A stretch of DNA of 64,000 nucleotides from positions 62,001 through 126,000 of the forward strand of contig CAYUKA010000003.1 of NCBI GenBank assembly GCA_964445195.1. Direction: 5' to 3'. Both the position numbers and the translations under genes were made by a program. Of this stretch, positions 17,747-25,618 are shown in pieces (position 1 is the first letter of the stretch; each line of letters begins with the position of its first letter). Below the pieces are notes generated by a model that saw only the letters and a program-made list of their open reading frames with translations, ran no database searches and was not told where the DNA came from. Source of the DNA: UM-FILTER-47-13 sp964445195. GTDB lineage: Bacteria; Pseudomonadota; Alphaproteobacteria; Micavibrionales; Micavibrionaceae.

Positions 17747-18676
17747 TTAGGTGCGCGCGCTACGGGACGATGACACAACGGCGCGATACGGCACCGGACT
17801 GTGAGCCTCTGCTTCACTAGTCACCTCGACCCAGCGGTAATTGCGCTGGTCGGCGAAAACCGCGTGCAGAAGCTGGTTATTCAGGGCATGGCCCGGCTTG
17901 TCAGCATCATAAGCGCCCAAAATCGGCGCGCCGGCAAGATACAGGTCACCGATCGCGTCAAGCAGCTTGTGGCGAATAAATTCATCGCCATAGCGCAGAC
18001 CGTCTTCGTTCAGGACCTTGTCTTCATCAAGCACAATCGCATTCTCCAGCGATCCGCCCTGCGCGAGGCCGTTCTTACGCAAGGCGGCGACTTCGTGCAG
18101 GAAGCCGAAGGTGCGCGCATCAGCCAGATCGTGACGGAAATTCCCGTTCACCAATGTAATCTCGCGGGTCTGGCGGCCAATCGACGGATGATCAAATTCA
18201 ATTGCACCGCCAAAAATGCTGCCAACCGCCGGCATCAACCGGGCAAACTTGCCCTCTTCGCGGACTGTAACTTCACGCAGAATTTTAAGCGCGCGGCGCG
18301 GCTTGCCCTGCGCCGTAAGACCTGTTTCATCAATACGCGCAACAAACGGCGCGGCGCTGCCGTCCATAACCGGTACTTCAGCCCCGTCCAGTTCAACAAT
18401 CACATTATCAACGCCGCATCCGCGCAACGCCGCCATCAGATGCTCTACAGTGCCGACACGCGCCCCGGCTTCATTGGCAATCACCGTACATAACCGGGTA
18501 TCGGCCACACGGTCCCAGCGCGCCGGAATAACGCCGCCGTCACCGGCAATGTCTGTACGCATAAACACAATGCCCGTATCCACCGCCGCCGGCTTTAAAG
18601 TCATATGAACCATAGCGCCGGAATGGAGGCCGACGCCATTAATAGTGATATCCGCTTTGATCGTATGCTGCTTCAT
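17747..18676 (-). CDS. lpxC: UDP-3-O-acyl-N-acetylglucosamine deacetylase
   Basis: A 309-residue zinc enzyme that catalyses the committed step of lipid A synthesis. Visible landmarks are the zinc site TVEHLMAALRGCGVDN, IVELDGAEVPVMDGSA, and the second metal/catalytic region FIRHKLLDAIGDLYLAGAP, then HALNNQLLHAVF. The start is ATG 18676 (MKQHTIKADITINGVGLHSG), the normal LpxC N-terminus; an upstream extension of 28 codons in the same frame is cysteine- and aromatic-rich and not family-like. It lies downstream of ftsZ but beyond a strong terminator, so it probably has its own promoter in 18677-18800. Confidence 0.97.
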   Translation of the reverse strand: MKQHTIKADITINGVGLHSGAMVHMTLKPAAVDTGIVFMRTDIAGDGGVIPARWDRVADTRLCTVIANEAGARVGTVEHLMAALRGCGVDNVIVELDGAEVPVMDGSAAPFVARIDETGLTAQGKPRRALKILREVTVREEGKFARLMPAVGSIFGGAIEFDHPSIGRQTREITLVNGNFRHDLADARTFGFLHEVAALRKNGLAQGGSLENAIVLDEDKVLNEDGLRYGDEFIRHKLLDAIGDLYLAGAPILGAYDADKPGHALNNQLLHAVFADQRNYRWVEVTSEAEAHSPVPYRAVVSSSRSART

Positions 18677-18805
18677 AAAAAAACCGCCGCACTTCTCGCA
18701 AAAGTTAAATTTTTTCCTGATTACTGAGTATAGGGCAGAGGACTTTACAAAACAAATCACGCTTTGTTGCGCTTTGTTACAATGACATCCTCCTGTATTT
18801 CAAAG

Positions 18806-18834
18806 AAAAAAGTGGGGTCCATAAAGGACCCCAC
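18806..18834 (-). terminator. Intrinsic terminator after ftsZ
   Basis: A perfect nine-base stem, GTGGGGTCC (18812-18820) and GGACCCCAC (18826-18834), with a five-base loop. Read on the minus strand it is followed by six T residues (complement of 18806-18811). It lies 28 bases past the ftsZ stop, so it should end the ftsZ transcript before lpxC. Confidence 0.9.
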
Positions 18835-18862
18835 GGAGGAGAGTAGCCGCTCCGTTGGACGG

Positions 18863-20731
18863 CTAGTTGGCTTGGCGACGGAGGAAAGCAGGTATGTCAA
18901 GCTCGTCTTCTGACGGCGCATTATCAGTCTGCGGCGCTTCAATATTCAGGCTGCCCTGTTGTTGGACGGCTGGCGCAGCCTGCGTTTCACGTTGCGGCGC
19001 CCGCAGGCCGGTCATAAAACCGCCACCGGAACCACCAGCAGCGCCGCCGGATGATTCGCCCTGTCCGGTCTCTTCATCACGGCCCACATGAGTGCGCAGG
19101 GGACTGGTAAAACGTTCAAACAAAGTCGGCGTTTTCTTCTTCGGCGCAGCCGCATGACTACTGCCCGGCACAGGCGGACGCAGGTTCAGGCCCGGCGATG
19201 TTGCGGTCTGAACCGGCGGTTCGGGCTGGCGAGCCGCCGGCGGCGCCGACAGACTTGATTGTTCCGGCAATGACGGCGCTTCATAACGGGCCGGCTCAGC
19301 CGGCTGCGGCGGGATGAATGAGTCATTGTAAACCGTACCGCGCGGGACTCCGGTTTCGGCGGCCTGCGAAGAAGAAGAAGGCGCAGCAGAAACCTGCATC
19401 ACCGGCTGCGCGGGCGTAACCGGTGATGCGGGCGGTTGTGCCGGCACCGGCGCGGCCGGCGCCTCAAACGCCTGCTGCTCAAACATATCGCTTTCCGGTT
19501 CTTCGGTCTTCTTAGTGGCCGCCAGTGCCGCAGCATAACTCATTGATGACGCGGTCATCGGCCCGGCCTGCGGAATATGCGCCGACGCAGACGACACCGG
19601 CGCCTCAGGCTTTTTTGCAATAACCGGCTCCGCGGCAACAGTCTCGGAAACAGAGGCTTTCTCCGTGTTCGGCTGTGCCCGCTCCAGCTTGCGCTCGGGC
19701 TGCTGACGGCTGGTAACAGCATTAATCAGCCCGCCGCCCTGCGGCTTTTGCCGTCGCTGGCTTTCAGCATCAATACCGGTCGCTACAACAGAAACCCGCA
19801 TAATACCCTCAAGTTTCTCGTCAAACGTCGAGCCGAAGATAATATTCGCGTCAGGGTCGACCTCGTCGCGGATGCGGTTACAGGCTTCATCGACTTCGAA
19901 CAGCGTCATGTCCATGCCGCCGGTCACGTTAATGATCACGCCGCGCGCGCCTTTCATCGACACATCGTCAAGCAGCGGGTTGTTGATCGCCGATTCGGCG
20001 GCTTCAATCGCACGCTTCTCGCCCTCGGCGTCGCCGGTCCCCATCATCGCCTTGCCCATCTCCAGCATCGCGCTGCGGATATCGGCGAAATCGAGATTGA
20101 TCAGGCCGGGCATGACCATCAGGTCGGTCACGCCGCGGACACCCGACTGCAGAACCGAATCCGCCATCTTAAAGGCCTCGGCAAACGTCGTTTTTTCATT
20201 GGCGACGCGGAACAAATTCTGGTTCGGGATCACGATCAGCGTATCGACATAGCCCTGCATTTCCTCAATACCGGCTTCCGCCATCTTCATCCGGTGCGAG
20301 CCTTCAAAGTGAAACGGCTTGGTCACAACCCCGACGGTCAGAACACCCATTTCGCGGCAGGCTTTGGCAATGACCGGCGCGGCGCCCGTCCCCGTGCCGC
20401 CGCCCATACCGGCTGTAATAAAGGCCATGTTGGAGCCTTCCAGATGCCGCATCACGTCATCCAGCGTTTCTTCGGCAGCAGCCTTGCCGATTTCCGGCTT
20501 GGCACCGGCACCGAGGCCACCCGTCACAGTCGCGCCCAATTGGACCTTGGCTTCGCTGAGCGACCCTTCAAGCGCCTGCGCATCGGTATTGCAGACCACG
20601 AACTCGCAGCCCTGCAGGCCCGAGGCGATCATGTTATTGACGGCATTACCACCGGCGCCGCCGATACCGAGAACGGTAATTTTGGGAGACAATTTCTGGA
20701 CTTCCTTGTGCTGCATTCTGACGTTGATCAT
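18863..20731 (-). CDS. ftsZ: Cell division protein FtsZ
   Basis: A 622-residue tubulin homologue that forms the Z ring. The GTPase core covers about residues 15-330, with VLGIGGAGGNAVNNMI, the tubulin signature GMGGGTGTGAAPVIA and FADIRSAMLEMGKAMMG. A long Pro/Ala/Gln-rich linker (about 335-605) follows, typical in length of alphaproteobacterial FtsZ, and the conserved C-terminal peptide is DELDIPAFLRRQAN, which binds FtsA and others. A strong GGAGGA site is eight bases before ATG 20731. The ftsA-ftsZ gap of 351 bases carries DnaA boxes, and a terminator follows. Confidence 0.98.
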   Translation of the reverse strand: MINVRMQHKEVQKLSPKITVLGIGGAGGNAVNNMIASGLQGCEFVVCNTDAQALEGSLSEAKVQLGATVTGGLGAGAKPEIGKAAAEETLDDVMRHLEGSNMAFITAGMGGGTGTGAAPVIAKACREMGVLTVGVVTKPFHFEGSHRMKMAEAGIEEMQGYVDTLIVIPNQNLFRVANEKTTFAEAFKMADSVLQSGVRGVTDLMVMPGLINLDFADIRSAMLEMGKAMMGTGDAEGEKRAIEAAESAINNPLLDDVSMKGARGVIINVTGGMDMTLFEVDEACNRIRDEVDPDANIIFGSTFDEKLEGIMRVSVVATGIDAESQRRQKPQGGGLINAVTSRQQPERKLERAQPNTEKASVSETVAAEPVIAKKPEAPVSSASAHIPQAGPMTASSMSYAAALAATKKTEEPESDMFEQQAFEAPAAPVPAQPPASPVTPAQPVMQVSAAPSSSSQAAETGVPRGTVYNDSFIPPQPAEPARYEAPSLPEQSSLSAPPAARQPEPPVQTATSPGLNLRPPVPGSSHAAAPKKKTPTLFERFTSPLRTHVGRDEETGQGESSGGAAGGSGGGFMTGLRAPQRETQAAPAVQQQGSLNIEAPQTDNAPSEDELDIPAFLRRQAN

Positions 20732-21082
20732 AGGTGGGATCCTCCGTAGGCGAGATACTTTGATCTTATTTTGATTTTAGTTGGCGGGAAAGAGGGGATT
20801 TAAAGATGTCTACAGGAAACTCAAGAATTTCAGGCGCTTTTACTCTCCCATGACTTGGTTTAAAACTTGAAACGATTTCGCTAACCGACTCTGGCGATTC
20901 ATATTTTCGAGTGTGACAAAGGACAGCCGATTCGTGAAGAGCGTAAAAACAACTTCCTGTGGATAAGTTAGGGTTTATGCACAGTTTTTCAAGATAACAA
21001 AGGATTAAGGCCGCTTTAGGGCTGTTGACGGGGATGTGTATAAGGTGTGAATCCTGGGACAATCTATGATCAGACTCGCCGA
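20732..21082 (-). promoter_or_regulatory. ftsA-ftsZ intergenic control region
   Basis: This 351-base gap has no convincing gene. It holds three 9-mers fitting the DnaA box TTATNCACA: TTATCCACA on the minus strand (20958-20966), TTATGCACA on the plus strand (20975-20983) and TTATACACA on the minus strand (21035-21043). It also holds five GANTC sites, the CcrM methylation target in alphaproteobacteria (20887, 20896, 20929, 21049 and 21073), and an imperfect CtrA-like TTAA-N7-TTAG at 21005-21019. A reading frame of 118 codons on the minus strand overlaps ftsA out of frame and looks non-coding. Confidence 0.6.
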
Positions 21083-22351
21083 TCACCAATTCTCCCGCAG
21101 CCAAAACCGGGCCCGTTCCCACAGCGTACCCGGCTCGACCTGCGCCATGATTTCAGCAGGGATTTCATCGCTACGCTCTGCGATATAGGTCAACAGCCCC
21201 GCTGTCGTGGCAAAAGCCGGGCCGCTGACCGCATCCGCCAGCCCTTCGGCCCGCAGCGGCTGGCCCAGCCGCACCTGCTTGTCGAGCACTGACTGGCTTA
21301 GTTCGCGCAGGCCCGGCAGCTGGCTGGCGCCGCCGGTCAGGATTACCCGCCGGCCGGCATACTGGCCTGCGCCGCTATCCTGCAGGCGCGCCCGCACCAT
21401 TTCGAGAATTTCCTCCAGCCGTGGCTGGATGATGCCGACCAGCAGGGAGCGCGGCGCATGGTTCGGGTGAGTCTGGTGATCTTCACCGATCTGCGGCACA
21501 TCGATCAACTCGTTCTCGTCCATCGCGCTGGCGACCGCGCTGCCATACAGCACCTTGAGGCGCTCGGCATCGCTGATTGTCGTTGTCAGGCCGCGGGCGA
21601 TATCGCTGGTTACATGCTGGCCGCCGAGCGGAAACGCATCACCGTACACCATCGCCCCGTTATAAAAGACGGCGATAGAGGTTAAACCGCCGCCCATATC
21701 AATCACGGTACAGCCGAGGTCCATTTCATCTTCAACAAGACAGGACAGGCCGGCGGCATAACAGGACTCGCACAAGGCGGCGATATCCAGATGGGAGCGT
21801 TCGATACAGGTTGCAATATTACGCAACGCGTTAATCTCTCCGGTTACCAGGCGGATATCGACCGCCAGCCGGTCGCCGAACATACCGCGCGGCGCGCGGA
21901 TGCCGTTATGGCCGTCAATCGTATAGGTCACGGGAATAGTATGGATCAGTTCAGAATCGCCATTTACCGCCTGTCCCTGCGCCTGCGCCAAAGCCCGGCG
22001 TACATCATTGTCGGTCACTTCCTGCCCGGCAATCTCGACATCAATCGTGAAATCGTGCGTACGGGCGTGCACACCGGGCACATTTATCACGACCTCACGC
22101 AGCGGGTAGCCTTTCATCGCCGCCGCCGCCATATTTTCTGCAGCATGGACCGCCTGCCGGATGGCGCTCTCGGCCGCATCAAGGTCGGTTACCGTGCCGG
22201 ACTTGATTCCCTTCGACGCCTGATGGCCCGAGCCCAGAACCTCGAACCGTCCTTCATCATCAATAACGCGGGCAATCAGGCAGGCAATCTTGCTGGAACC
22301 GATATCCAGCGCGGCAATAACAGAGCCTTTGGGTTTGGGTTTATGGTTCAT
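21083..22351 (-). CDS. ftsA: Cell division protein FtsA
   Basis: A 422-residue actin-like ATPase that tethers FtsZ to the membrane. Phosphate 1 region AALDIGSSKIACLIA, SHC domain with EVVINVPGVHARTHDF, phosphate 2 region CTVIDMGGGLTSIAVF, adenosine region RVILTGGASQLPGLRELSQ, and a C-terminal amphipathic end TLWERARFWLRENW that fits the membrane-binding helix. It lies upstream of ftsZ as usual. Between it and ftsQ is a 190-base space filled by a repeat element. Confidence 0.97.
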   Translation of the reverse strand: MNHKPKPKGSVIAALDIGSSKIACLIARVIDDEGRFEVLGSGHQASKGIKSGTVTDLDAAESAIRQAVHAAENMAAAAMKGYPLREVVINVPGVHARTHDFTIDVEIAGQEVTDNDVRRALAQAQGQAVNGDSELIHTIPVTYTIDGHNGIRAPRGMFGDRLAVDIRLVTGEINALRNIATCIERSHLDIAALCESCYAAGLSCLVEDEMDLGCTVIDMGGGLTSIAVFYNGAMVYGDAFPLGGQHVTSDIARGLTTTISDAERLKVLYGSAVASAMDENELIDVPQIGEDHQTHPNHAPRSLLVGIIQPRLEEILEMVRARLQDSGAGQYAGRRVILTGGASQLPGLRELSQSVLDKQVRLGQPLRAEGLADAVSGPAFATTAGLLTYIAERSDEIPAEIMAQVEPGTLWERARFWLRENW

Positions 22352-22374
22352 GACATGCCGCTTTTCAGTTTTAT

Positions 22375-22541
22375 TAAACCACGAAGGACACTAAGGGCAC
22401 GAAGACAGCGAGGCAAAACCGCGCGTAGCGCATCATTCGATAACGATACCATTGGCAAAGCGTTTACATCGTTGCGCCTGCGGCGCACAAACGTAAAGAC
22501 ATCTTCGTGCTCTTCATGCGCTTCGTGCGCTTCGTGGTTAA
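22375..22541. repeat. Intergenic repeat with inverted ends between ftsA and ftsQ
   Basis: The ends are inverted copies: AACCACGAAG at 22377-22386 and CTTCGTGGTT at 22530-22539. Each end continues as tandem degenerate CACGAAG/GCTTCGTG units (at the right end, CTTCGTG at 22503 and CTTCGTGCG at 22521). Read in the minus direction it would encode NHEAHEAHEEHED, a low-complexity signature that I know from short dispersed repeats in many bacteria. It fills nearly all the space between the two genes. Copy number elsewhere cannot be seen here. Confidence 0.7.
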
Positions 22542-22544
22542 ATA

Positions 22545-23420
22545 TCATATATCGCCTCCCTCAAGCCCGGCCTTGTATTCCTGTACCGCCCCCGGTTTGG
22601 TGCGCACCGTGATCCGGTCCGGCAGGCGCATATCGACCACGGTAATATCCTTATCCAGCAGCCCGTCCTCTTCCTGTGCCTTTGCCAGGCGGCGCAGCGC
22701 AAAACCAGGGTCCTCTTCCGGCAGGCGCACGGTAATGCCGTTTTTCAGGGTCAGGTCCCAGCGCCGCTCGCCGACCCAGCCCGCCGCTTCAACCCGTGCC
22801 TGTAAGACCGGTTCCGCCGCCAGCAGCGGCAGCAACGCCGCCACATGCGCCGGCGCGTCCTCACCCACCAGCAAGATCAGGTCCTTGTACGGCGCAAGAT
22901 CACGATCGGTCAGCGTCACGCCGTCCGCATCAATCACCCGGACCTTGCGCTTGCTCTGCCACAGCGCCACGGGCTCGCGCTCGATCAGGCCGATATAAAT
23001 CGTATCCGGCAGGCGGCGCTCAACATGCGCCATACGCACCCAGGAAATCCGTTCAATCATCTCCTTGGCTTCAGCCGGGTCAAAAGCGAAAAGCGGATCG
23101 CCGCGCTCAATATTGATCAGTGCGCGCAGGACGTCGGGATCGCTGTGAAACCGCCCTTCCACCAAGATATTCTCAACGGCGAAACCGCCGGCCGCCGCCA
23201 GCTCGTAAAGCTGCTGCTGGGTCCAGATGCCGGTGCGCTGTGCCGCGCCGCTGAGAACAACCCACGCGCCAAGCCAGATGACAAACACCGCCGCCCCGGC
23301 AGCGATGCCGAAACGCCGCGCCCACAAGGCCGCGATATCAATCAGGCGGGCCGCTTTTTCGCGGCGGGCGCGCCGGCGTTTGAGTCCTGTTTTTGTGGTT
23401 CCTGTTCGCGTCCGTGGCAT
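22545..23420 (-). CDS. ftsQ: Cell division protein FtsQ
   Basis: A 291-residue bitopic divisome protein. A basic cytoplasmic tail (KRRRARREKAARL), one membrane helix (about 38-58, AAGAAVFVIWLGAWVVL), a POTRA domain (FAVENILVEGRFHSDPDVLR; ISWVRMAHVERRLPDTIYI; EREPVALWQ) and the beta domain ending in VVDMRLPDRITVRTKP. The start overlaps the 3' end of ddl by 79 bases, unusually long; a start inside the overlap at a later codon is possible but would shorten the basic tail. Confidence 0.94.
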   Translation of the reverse strand: MPRTRTGTTKTGLKRRRARREKAARLIDIAALWARRFGIAAGAAVFVIWLGAWVVLSGAAQRTGIWTQQQLYELAAAGGFAVENILVEGRFHSDPDVLRALINIERGDPLFAFDPAEAKEMIERISWVRMAHVERRLPDTIYIGLIEREPVALWQSKRKVRVIDADGVTLTDRDLAPYKDLILLVGEDAPAHVAALLPLLAAEPVLQARVEAAGWVGERRWDLTLKNGITVRLPEEDPGFALRRLAKAQEEDGLLDKDITVVDMRLPDRITVRTKPGAVQEYKAGLEGGDI

Positions 23421-24328
23421 TGTGCGGTTTCAACAAGGTGAGAGCAAAGTTCAACAAAAGACATGCCGTTATGGATGACCTGGGACGGGCCGATTGACTC
23501 CGCCGTCAGACCGGGCTGGGTATTGATCTCCAGAAAATAAAGACCGTCCGGGCCGCCCGCGCTGTCATCATAGCGAAAATCACAGCGCGCAAGACCCGCA
23601 CACCCGATCCCATTATACACGGCTTCGGCGGAATTCAGAGCGCTTTTATACACATCATCGGGCAGCTTCGCCGGCAGGATCGTCTCGGTGCGGGTATCGT
23701 GATACTTGGCCTCGTAATCAAAAAAGCGCGTATGCGAGACAATCTCGGTCACCGCCTGCGCCCGCCCGTCCAGCACCGCGACGGTCAGTTCCCGGCCGGG
23801 AACATAACGTTCCACCAGCACCTCTTCGCCGAACGCCCAGCTCTCGGCATCAAGCGGTGGCTGGTTCTCCTGATCCATGATGATCCGTACACCGACGCTG
23901 GACCCTTCGCAGGCCGGCTTGACGACATAAGGCGGCTCCATGACATGCCCGGCCAGTGCCGCGGCGACACTGACAACGATGCCATCAGGCACCTTAACGC
24001 CGAAGCTTTCCGCCAGCCGCTTGCACAGCGGCTTGTCCATGCCAATCGCCGACGCCGTTACGCCAGAATGGGTATAGGGAATCTCCAGTACATCAAGCAA
24101 AGCCTGGATCGTGCCGTCCTCGCCGCCCTTGCCGTGCAAGTTATTGAACACGACATCCGGGCGCGGGCTCAAAGCCGCTTCAAGATAGGATAGATCTTTT
24201 TTAGCATCGATGACATCAACATCATAGCCGCCGGCGCGCAGAGCCTGTTCAACCTCTTTGCCCTTGCTCAGCGACACCTGCCGCTCCGCCGACCAGCCCC
24301 CGACAAGTAATGCGACTTTTTTGGTCAT
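23342..24328 (-). CDS. ddl: D-alanine--D-alanine ligase
   Basis: A 328-residue ATP-grasp enzyme that makes the D-Ala-D-Ala dipeptide for MurF. It has VALLVGGWSAERQVSLSKG at the start, NNLHGKGGEDGTIQALLD, PYVVKPACEGSSVGV, and the C-terminal metal site region YFLEINTQPGLTAESIGP. The last 30 residues (Glu/Gln/Lys rich, ending KKRPA) are beyond the family's usual end and are encoded in the stretch shared with ftsQ. The order murB-ddl-ftsQ-ftsA-ftsZ is standard for the class. Confidence 0.97.
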   Translation of the reverse strand: MTKKVALLVGGWSAERQVSLSKGKEVEQALRAGGYDVDVIDAKKDLSYLEAALSPRPDVVFNNLHGKGGEDGTIQALLDVLEIPYTHSGVTASAIGMDKPLCKRLAESFGVKVPDGIVVSVAAALAGHVMEPPYVVKPACEGSSVGVRIIMDQENQPPLDAESWAFGEEVLVERYVPGRELTVAVLDGRAQAVTEIVSHTRFFDYEAKYHDTRTETILPAKLPDDVYKSALNSAEAVYNGIGCAGLARCDFRYDDSAGGPDGLYFLEINTQPGLTAESIGPSQVIHNGMSFVELCSHLVETAQCHGREQEPQKQDSNAGAPAAKKRPA

Positions 24329-24348
24329 AGAACGAGCCCTCCCTTTTC

Positions 24349-24434
24349 TGTCATGGCGAGCACAGCGAAGCCATCCAGAACGCCAAGGCCAAAGGCCTCT
24401 GGATTGCCGTGTCGACTACGCCTCCTCGCAATGA
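24349..24434. repeat. Palindromic repeat between murB and ddl (copy 1)
   Basis: About 86 bases with inverted ends: GTCATGGCGAG near 24350 and CTCGCAATGAC at 24424-24434, with inner arms CCATCCAG and CTGGATTGC. This is the same general type as the element at 25496-25595 (GTCATTGCGA ... CTGGATTGC ... CTCCTCGCAATGAC), so two copies flank murB. Such GTCATTGCGAG palindromes are dispersed in many bacterial genomes. Confidence 0.8.
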
Positions 24435-24449
24435 CTATATAGCTGCTGT

Positions 24450-25475
24450 TCATGGCTGTTCCCCAACCCTCTTTATTTCCCAGCGTAGCGTGATTCCGCA
24501 ATCATCGGCAACGCGGCGGCGCACCTCTTCCCCGAGATTCTCAAGATCGGCCGCGGTGGCGCTGCCGGTATTGATCATAAAGTTACAGTGCTTCTCGCTC
24601 ATCTGCGCGCCGCCGGCCATCAGGCCGCGGCACCCGGCCCGGTCGATCAGTTGCCAAACCTTTGTATCGTCCGGCAAGCCCGCCGCAGCAAGGTCAGCCG
24701 GGTCGGGGTTGGCAAAGGTCGAGCCGCCGGTGCGCTCCCGGATCGGCTGGCTGGCCTCGCGCCGGGCGCGGATATCATCCATATGGTTTTGAATAACCGC
24801 CGGGCCACCGTCGCCCCCCTGAAACACCGCACTAATAAATATGTAATCGGTGGGCAGGCTGTTACTGCGATAGGCAAGCGCCATTCTAACACTGTCATCC
24901 TGAGCGTTAGCGAAGGATCTCAGGCCACCCGGTCCCTGATTCTTCGTCGCAAGCGCCTCAGAATGACAGGGATTGAAAACATGCAGACGGCCCTGCCGGT
25001 CCAGCGCCGTCGCTTCCACCAGCACATCTTTGGTTTCCGTGCCGTAACAACCGGCATTCATCCGCAGCGCCCCGCCAATCGTGCCGGGGATGCCGCTGAA
25101 AAACTCCAGCCCGGATATCCCGGCCTGCGCCGCCGCCTTGGCCACAGACGCATCAAGCGCCAGCGCCCCGGCGCGGATGCGCCCGCCTTCCAGCACCTCG
25201 ATTTGTGCAAACTCGCGCGGCAGCCGCACCGTCACCCCGCGCACCCCGCCATCGCGGATGATACAGTTCGACATGACGCCAAAGACCTGCACCGGCACAT
25301 CCGGCGGCAGGTTTTGCATGAGCGCGGCCAGGTCATCCTGATCCGCCGGCTTAAACAGCACATCCGCCGTCCCGCCGGTTTTAAACCACCCGACCGCCCC
25401 CAGCGGCGCGTTCTCCGTGATCCGCCCGCGGACAGCTGGAAAATCGTCTAATTTATAAGCCATTTGCATCATCAT
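24450..25475 (-). CDS. murB: UDP-N-acetylenolpyruvoylglucosamine reductase, with an in-frame palindromic insert
   Basis: A FAD enzyme that reduces enolpyruvyl-UDP-GlcNAc to UDP-MurNAc. FAD domain: GAVGWFKTGGTADVLFKP, IRDGGVRGVTVRLPREF, EFFSGIPGTIGGALRMNAG; catalytic serine region RTGGSTFANP; end NFMINTGSATAADLENLGEEV. About 26 residues (CHSEALATKNQGPGG...FANAQDDS) between HVFNP and MALAYRSNS have no counterpart in the family. They come from a 78-base palindromic element and leave the frame open. Start is one of three consecutive ATGs (25475, 25472, 25469) or the ATG at 25463; none has a strong site. Product is probably functional because the gene is essential and otherwise intact. Confidence 0.95.
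   Translation of the reverse strand: MMMQMAYKLDDFPAVRGRITENAPLGAVGWFKTGGTADVLFKPADQDDLAALMQNLPPDVPVQVFGVMSNCIIRDGGVRGVTVRLPREFAQIEVLEGGRIRAGALALDASVAKAAAQAGISGLEFFSGIPGTIGGALRMNAGCYGTETKDVLVEATALDRQGRLHVFNPCHSEALATKNQGPGGLRSFANAQDDSVRMALAYRSNSLPTDYIFISAVFQGGDGGPAVIQNHMDDIRARREASQPIRERTGGSTFANPDPADLAAAGLPDDTKVWQLIDRAGCRGLMAGGAQMSEKHCNFMINTGSATAADLENLGEEVRRRVADDCGITLRWEIKRVGEQP
24892..24969. repeat. 78-bp palindromic element inserted in frame within murB
   Basis: The ends are inverted: CTGTCATCCTGAGCG at 24892-24906 against CGCCTCAGAATGACAG at 24954-24969, with inner arms CGAAGGATC and GATTCTTCG. Its length is exactly 26 codons, so murB stays in frame. Its translation (CHSEA...RSFANAQDDS) is the familiar peptide signature of dispersed GTCATTCTGAG palindromes, and the arrangement resembles Rickettsia palindromic elements found inside genes. 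Confidence 0.85.
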
Positions 25476-25495
25476 AGACAATTCAATCCTAAACC

Positions 25496-25595
25496 GTCAT
25501 TGCGACCCCGGCCTTGAGCCGGGGGAAGCAATCCAGAATGCATACAAGATTGGAAAGACCCTGGATTGCTTCGTCGCTATACTCCTCGCAATGAC
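25496..25595. repeat. Palindromic repeat between murC and murB (copy 2)
   Basis: About 100 bases with inverted ends GTCATTGCGA (25496-25505) and CTCCTCGCAATGAC (25582-25595), inner arms GAAGCAATCCAG and CTGGATTGCTTC, and a GC-rich CCCGGCCTTGAGCCGGGG hairpin inserted near the left end. Related to the element at 24349. It occupies most of the murC-murB spacer. Confidence 0.82.
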
Positions 25596-25618
25596 ACATT
25601 TCTCCTTTCACCCGACTC

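Noticed and set aside
21022..21046. TTGACG with TATAAG nearby as a plus-strand promoter
   Set aside because: The spacing is about eight bases, far too short for a sigma-70 promoter.
20766..21122. 118-codon frame on the minus strand between ftsA and ftsZ
   Set aside because: It overlaps the ftsA 3' end out of frame, has no good ribosome binding site, and its composition is unlike the neighbouring proteins; the region looks regulatory.
22348..22548. 66-codon frame between ftsA and ftsQ encoding NHEAHEAHEEHED
   Set aside because: It is the translation of the repeat element, not a gene.
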